A stretch of DNA of 64,000 nucleotides, from positions 19,997 to 83,996 of the forward strand of contig CAYSUS010000019.1 of the NCBI GenBank assembly GCA_964434165.1. The letters run 5' to 3'. Under the pieces are notes generated by a model. The model was not told the origin of the DNA. It did not search any database and saw only the letters and a list, made by a program, of their open reading frames with translations. This document shows positions 61,067-64,000 of this stretch, in pieces. The stretch is from CAYSUS01 sp964434165. GTDB lineage: Bacteria > Planctomycetota > Planctomycetia > Pirellulales > Thermoguttaceae. Every line of letters begins with the position of its first letter. Positions within the stretch are counted from its first letter, which is position 1. Position numbers and translations under genes: made by a program.

Positions 61067-62770
61067 ATGACGGCTTCGTTCCCAGCCGCGACCCCCTCCG
61101 CCACCCCGGTCAACGTGGCTGCGCGCCTGACCAGCATGGCCGAGGCCATGCCGGATGCGGTCGCGGTCGTCCAGGCGCTTCGAAGACGGGGGCCGCGCAG
61201 GCGCCGCTACCGGCAACTCACCTTCCGCGAGCTGGACGACGACAGCAACCGCGTCGCCCAGGGGCTGATCGACCTGGGCGTGCGCCCCGCCGCGCGCCTG
61301 GCCCTGCTCGTGCGGCCGGGCATCGACTTCGTCTCGCTGGTCTTCGCGCTGTACAAGTGCGGGGCGGTGGCGATCCTCATCGATCCGGGCATGGGCCGCC
61401 GCAACATGGTCCGTTGCCTGGCCGAGACCGAGCCGGACGGCTTCGTGGCCATCCCGCAGGCCCAGGCCGTGCGCACGCTGCTGTTCCGCCGCTTCCCCAA
61501 ATCCCGGTTCAACGTGACGGTGGGCCCCCCGTGGTTCTGGGGCGGGCCTACGCTCCGGCAACTCCGCAACACGCCGTGCCAGGTGCCTCCCCTGGTCCAG
61601 ACCGACGCCGAAGACCCGGCGGCGATCATCTTCACCAGCGGCAGCACCGGACCGCCCAAGGGGGTCTTGTATCGCCACGGCAACTTCGACGCCCAGGTCG
61701 AGCAGATCCGCGACCACTACCGCATCCAGCCCGGCGAGATCGACGTGCCGTGCTTCCCGCTGTTCGGGCTGTTCAACTGCGCGATGGGCGTGACGGCCGT
61801 GATCCCCGACATGGACGCCTCGCGCCCGGCCCGGGTCGATCCGCGCAACCTCGTCGAGGCGGCGCGGGACTGGAGCGCCACCCAGGCGTTCGGCTCGCCG
61901 GCCGTGTGGAACGTCGTGGGCCCCTACTGCGCGAGGAAGCAGAAGCGGATCGACACCCTGCGCCGCGTGCTGTCGGCCGGGGCGCCCGTCCCCGCCGAGG
62001 TGCTCCGCCGCATGAAGGAGTGCATCCACCCCGAAGGGCAACTGCACACGCCGTACGGCGCGACCGAGGCCCTCCCGGTCGCCTCGATCGAGGCCGCCGA
62101 GGTCCTCGGCGAGACCGCGGAGAAGACCCGGCAGGGCGGCGGCGTGTGCGTCGGAAGGCGCTTCCCCGGCATCGCCTGGATGGTGGTCCGCGCGACCGAA
62201 GGGCCCCTGGCCAACCTGGCCGAGGCCGAGCCGCTGCCCGCGGGCGAGATCGGCGAGCTGATCGTCTCCGGGCCCCAGGTCACACGCGAGTATCTCAACC
62301 GGCCCGAGGCCAACCGGCTGGGCAAGATCCGCGATGGCCAGACCGTCTGGCACCGCATGGGCGATCTGGGCTACCTGGACGAGAAGGAGCGGTTCTGGTT
62401 CTGCGGGCGCATGGCCCACCGCGTCCACACGGCCGATGGGCCCATGGATACCATCCCCTGCGAGGCCATCTTCAACCAGCACGAGGAGGTCTTTCGCACG
62501 GCACTGGTAGGCGTGGGCCCCCAGGGCAGCCAACGTCCGGTGCTCATCGTCGAGCCGCTCGCCGGGCACATGCCCTCCACCGCCGCCGGTTGCGACGCCC
62601 TCCTGGCCGAGGTCCGCGACCTGGGCCGGTTCCATCCGCTCACCTCCCGAATCCACACGTACCTCCTCCACCGGTCGTTTCCCGTGGACGTGCGGCACAA
62701 CTCCAAGATCTTCCGCGAGAAGCTGGCAGTGTGGGCAGCGCGGCAGTTGGGACCGCTCGGACGGCCATGA
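61067..62770 (+). CDS. OleC-like AMP-dependent synthetase
   Basis: A 567-residue adenylate-forming enzyme. A3 motif IIFTSGSTGPPKGVLYRHGN; A5 YGATEALPV; A7 MGDLGYLDEKERFWFCGR; and the OleC-typical stretch PCFPLFGLFNCAMGVTAVIP with DMDASRPARVDP and QAFGSPAVWN. OleC converts beta-hydroxy acids to beta-lactones in long-chain olefin or beta-lactone synthesis, together with OleA, OleB and OleD, none of which is here. The ATG at 61067 is preferred to a TTG two codons upstream. It follows the ATP-grasp gene by 87 bp. Confidence 0.88.
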   Translation: MTASFPAATPSATPVNVAARLTSMAEAMPDAVAVVQALRRRGPRRRRYRQLTFRELDDDSNRVAQGLIDLGVRPAARLALLVRPGIDFVSLVFALYKCGAVAILIDPGMGRRNMVRCLAETEPDGFVAIPQAQAVRTLLFRRFPKSRFNVTVGPPWFWGGPTLRQLRNTPCQVPPLVQTDAEDPAAIIFTSGSTGPPKGVLYRHGNFDAQVEQIRDHYRIQPGEIDVPCFPLFGLFNCAMGVTAVIPDMDASRPARVDPRNLVEAARDWSATQAFGSPAVWNVVGPYCARKQKRIDTLRRVLSAGAPVPAEVLRRMKECIHPEGQLHTPYGATEALPVASIEAAEVLGETAEKTRQGGGVCVGRRFPGIAWMVVRATEGPLANLAEAEPLPAGEIGELIVSGPQVTREYLNRPEANRLGKIRDGQTVWHRMGDLGYLDEKERFWFCGRMAHRVHTADGPMDTIPCEAIFNQHEEVFRTALVGVGPQGSQRPVLIVEPLAGHMPSTAAGCDALLAEVRDLGRFHPLTSRIHTYLLHRSFPVDVRHNSKIFREKLAVWAARQLGPLGRP

Positions 62771-62995
62771 AGAGGCTGGGGCCGGGAGTCTCTTCTCGGC
62801 TCGTGCTTCGGTTCTGTGGAGGACGCCTTCGGAAAAAGCCTCCCGGCCCCTGGCCCCGCCAACCCCGTCCAGCGACGCACTGCTCCGGAGTTCTCGGCCC
62901 CCGGCCTCGGTTGGCGCAGGGGCACCCAGGGAATTACACTGAAGGCGGCTAAGCCAGCAGGGGCCAGGTGGGCGGTTCAGTCAGGGGGGTTCCCG

Positions 62996-64000
62996 ATGGC
63001 CGGGCAATGGTACTGCAAGATCTCGGGCCAGACCCGGGGTCCTCTATCTCCGGAACAGCTCAAGGGACTGGCCAGCCAGGGCCGGATTGGGCCGAACGAC
63101 CTCGTGCGCCACGGGGATCAAGGCCCGTGGGTGCCGGCCGTGTGCGTCGAAGGGCTGCTCTCCGGCGACGGCGCGGCCGGGGACAAACCCGTGGCCTTTG
63201 TCCAGCCCGAGGCCGAGATGGCCCGGCGCGGCCCGGCCAAGTATTCCGGAAAGCCGGCCCCCAAGCGCAAGGGCCCTCTCCGCGTGGCCGAGCCCTTGGA
63301 GGACCCGCCGCCCGCCGCGCCTTCCGACACGGCCAAGGTGCCTCCTGCCGCGCCGCGCGCCCCGGCACCGCGCCCCGCCCCGGCCCGCGGCGAGCCGGCC
63401 GGGCCCGCCGTGGTTTCTGCGCCCGGCGATTCGGTGTCCCTGCGCGCCATGTCCCGTGCCGCGGCCAGTCCCCGGCGCCGCCAGCGCAACAACCTCATCG
63501 CCGTGGGCGTGCTGACCGTCACGGCCGTGGTCCTTGCCGCGGTCGGGGGTCTGGTGCTCACCGGCAGACTCGGCCGGCCCGCCCCGAAGGAGACCGCGTC
63601 CGCCGCGGGCACGGAGAGCAGGGGGCCCGACCGGGCCCGGCCCGCCGCTCGAGACGGTGGCGAAGATGTCGTTTCCAGCTCGGGCGGCGCGCAGCAGCCC
63701 CCCGATCCCCAGGAGTCCGACTGGCGCGACGCCTCGCGCAAGGTCGTGATCCTGGACAAGGTGGCCGTGAAGGTCACCGAGGTCCGCCGCGGCTCCGCGG
63801 ACGATTGGGGGCGCCCCCGCGCCGGCGAGTGCCTGGAGATCGCCGTGCGCGTGGAGAACCGCGGGCCCGAGGAGACGGTCCGATTCCAGCCGTGGAGCCG
63901 GGGCGGACCGCCGGCAAAGTACCTGATCCTCACCGACCAAGGCGGCCGCGAGTATCCGCGGCTCTCCGACCTGGGCGAGAATCAGGCCGTCGATCCGGTC
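62996..64000 (+). CDS. GYF-domain membrane protein, 3' end outside the window
   Basis: An open frame of 335 codons continuing past the window. It starts MAGQWYCKISGQTRGPLSPE, then QLKGLASQGRIGPNDLVRHG and WVPAVCVEGLL, which is the GYF_2 fold (WYxxxxGxxxGPxSxxxLxxL). A Pro/Ala-rich linker, one membrane helix at about 168-191 (LIAVGVLTVTAVVLAAVGGL) and an extracytoplasmic beta-rich domain (KVAVKVTEVRRG, CLEIAVRVENRGPEETV) follow, of the DUF4352 type. GGGGGG lies before the ATG. Planctomycetes have many such sensor-like proteins; function is unknown. Confidence 0.85.
   Translation, partial: MAGQWYCKISGQTRGPLSPEQLKGLASQGRIGPNDLVRHGDQGPWVPAVCVEGLLSGDGAAGDKPVAFVQPEAEMARRGPAKYSGKPAPKRKGPLRVAEPLEDPPPAAPSDTAKVPPAAPRAPAPRPAPARGEPAGPAVVSAPGDSVSLRAMSRAAASPRRRQRNNLIAVGVLTVTAVVLAAVGGLVLTGRLGRPAPKETASAAGTESRGPDRARPAARDGGEDVVSSSGGAQQPPDPQESDWRDASRKVVILDKVAVKVTEVRRGSADDWGRPRAGECLEIAVRVENRGPEETVRFQPWSRGGPPAKYLILTDQGGREYPRLSDLGENQAVDPV

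Noticed and set aside
1..64000. CRISPR arrays, tRNA or rRNA genes, complete insertion sequences
   Set aside because: No regularly spaced direct repeats with unique spacers, no clover-leaf-like stretch and no transposase frame were found by reading; the near-tandem word blocks are too degenerate and short for CRISPR.

Overview
The window is GC-rich chromosomal DNA, almost certainly from a member of the Planctomycetota. The pointers are a DUF1559 prepilin-like protein with the H-x9-DG box, a PQQ-propeller lipoprotein with the WPRFHGPDG opening, a DUF1207 protein, a DUF11-repeat lipoprotein, many signal-peptide proteins without recognisable function, HEAT-repeat membrane proteins, and a tetrahydromethanopterin-type Mch enzyme in a bacterial setting. 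No rRNA or tRNA gene was seen, so the class cannot be fixed. Nothing looks like a prophage, plasmid, complete insertion sequence or CRISPR array. Genes are close to one per kilobase, and most long frames on the opposite strand are GC-skew shadows.

Layout. 1-6.5 kb (+): end of a DUF1207 outer-membrane-like protein, a PmtA-like methyltransferase, a C-terminal processing protease, tsaD and four small unknown genes. 6.6-7.6 kb (-): DUF1559 protein with a readable promoter. 8-14.3 kb: a complete DevBCA-type tripartite exporter, made of a TolC-like lipoprotein (+) facing an operon (-) of HlyD adaptor, two different FtsX-type permeases and an ATPase fused to a cyclic-nucleotide-binding domain. 14.6-18.8 kb: DUF4058, HPP-family and MFS membrane proteins and a rhomboid protease. 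19-22 kb (-): a 970-residue zinc-ribbon/membrane/HEAT protein ending in a CutA1 domain. 22.2-24.8 kb (-): cyclopropane-fatty-acid-synthase-like enzyme plus a geranylgeranyl-reductase-like flavoprotein. 24.9-28.8 kb: EamA transporter, Mop protein, a uroporphyrinogen-decarboxylase-like gene remnant, an orphan sugar-type ABC ATPase and an RDD protein.

29-33.3 kb: small membrane protein, PQQ-propeller lipoprotein, heparinase-like protein and a 50-residue membrane protein. 33.5-43.5 kb (-): stand-alone LigD phosphoesterase domain, DUF11 lipoprotein, WYL regulator overlapping a TolC-like lipoprotein, and two unknown proteins. 43.9-47.3 kb: a duplicated thioredoxin-like secreted protein and a HEAT-repeat protein with a small membrane partner. 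47.6-49.4 kb (+): tmk and holB, a replication pair. 49.9-54.8 kb (-): two translationally coupled pairs, a zinc metallopeptidase with an ATP-grasp ligase and an aminotransferase with an LptF/LptG-type permease. 55-58 kb (+): ComF, DUF502 and hemC. 58-63 kb: a DtxR-type regulator divergent from mch, then a RimK-like ATP-grasp enzyme and an OleC-like AMP ligase. The window ends inside a GYF-domain membrane protein.

Several intergenic gaps hold short-word, near-tandem repeats (for example CGAAACACGAAACGCG, CGACCTCCGACCT, CATTCGCCATGCGT). One of them forms the C-terminus of the WYL regulator. The most unusual items are the HEAT-CutA1 fusion, the cyclic-nucleotide-sensing DevA ATPase with paired permeases, the methyltransferase/flavoprotein lipid pair and the coupled peptidase/ATP-grasp pair.
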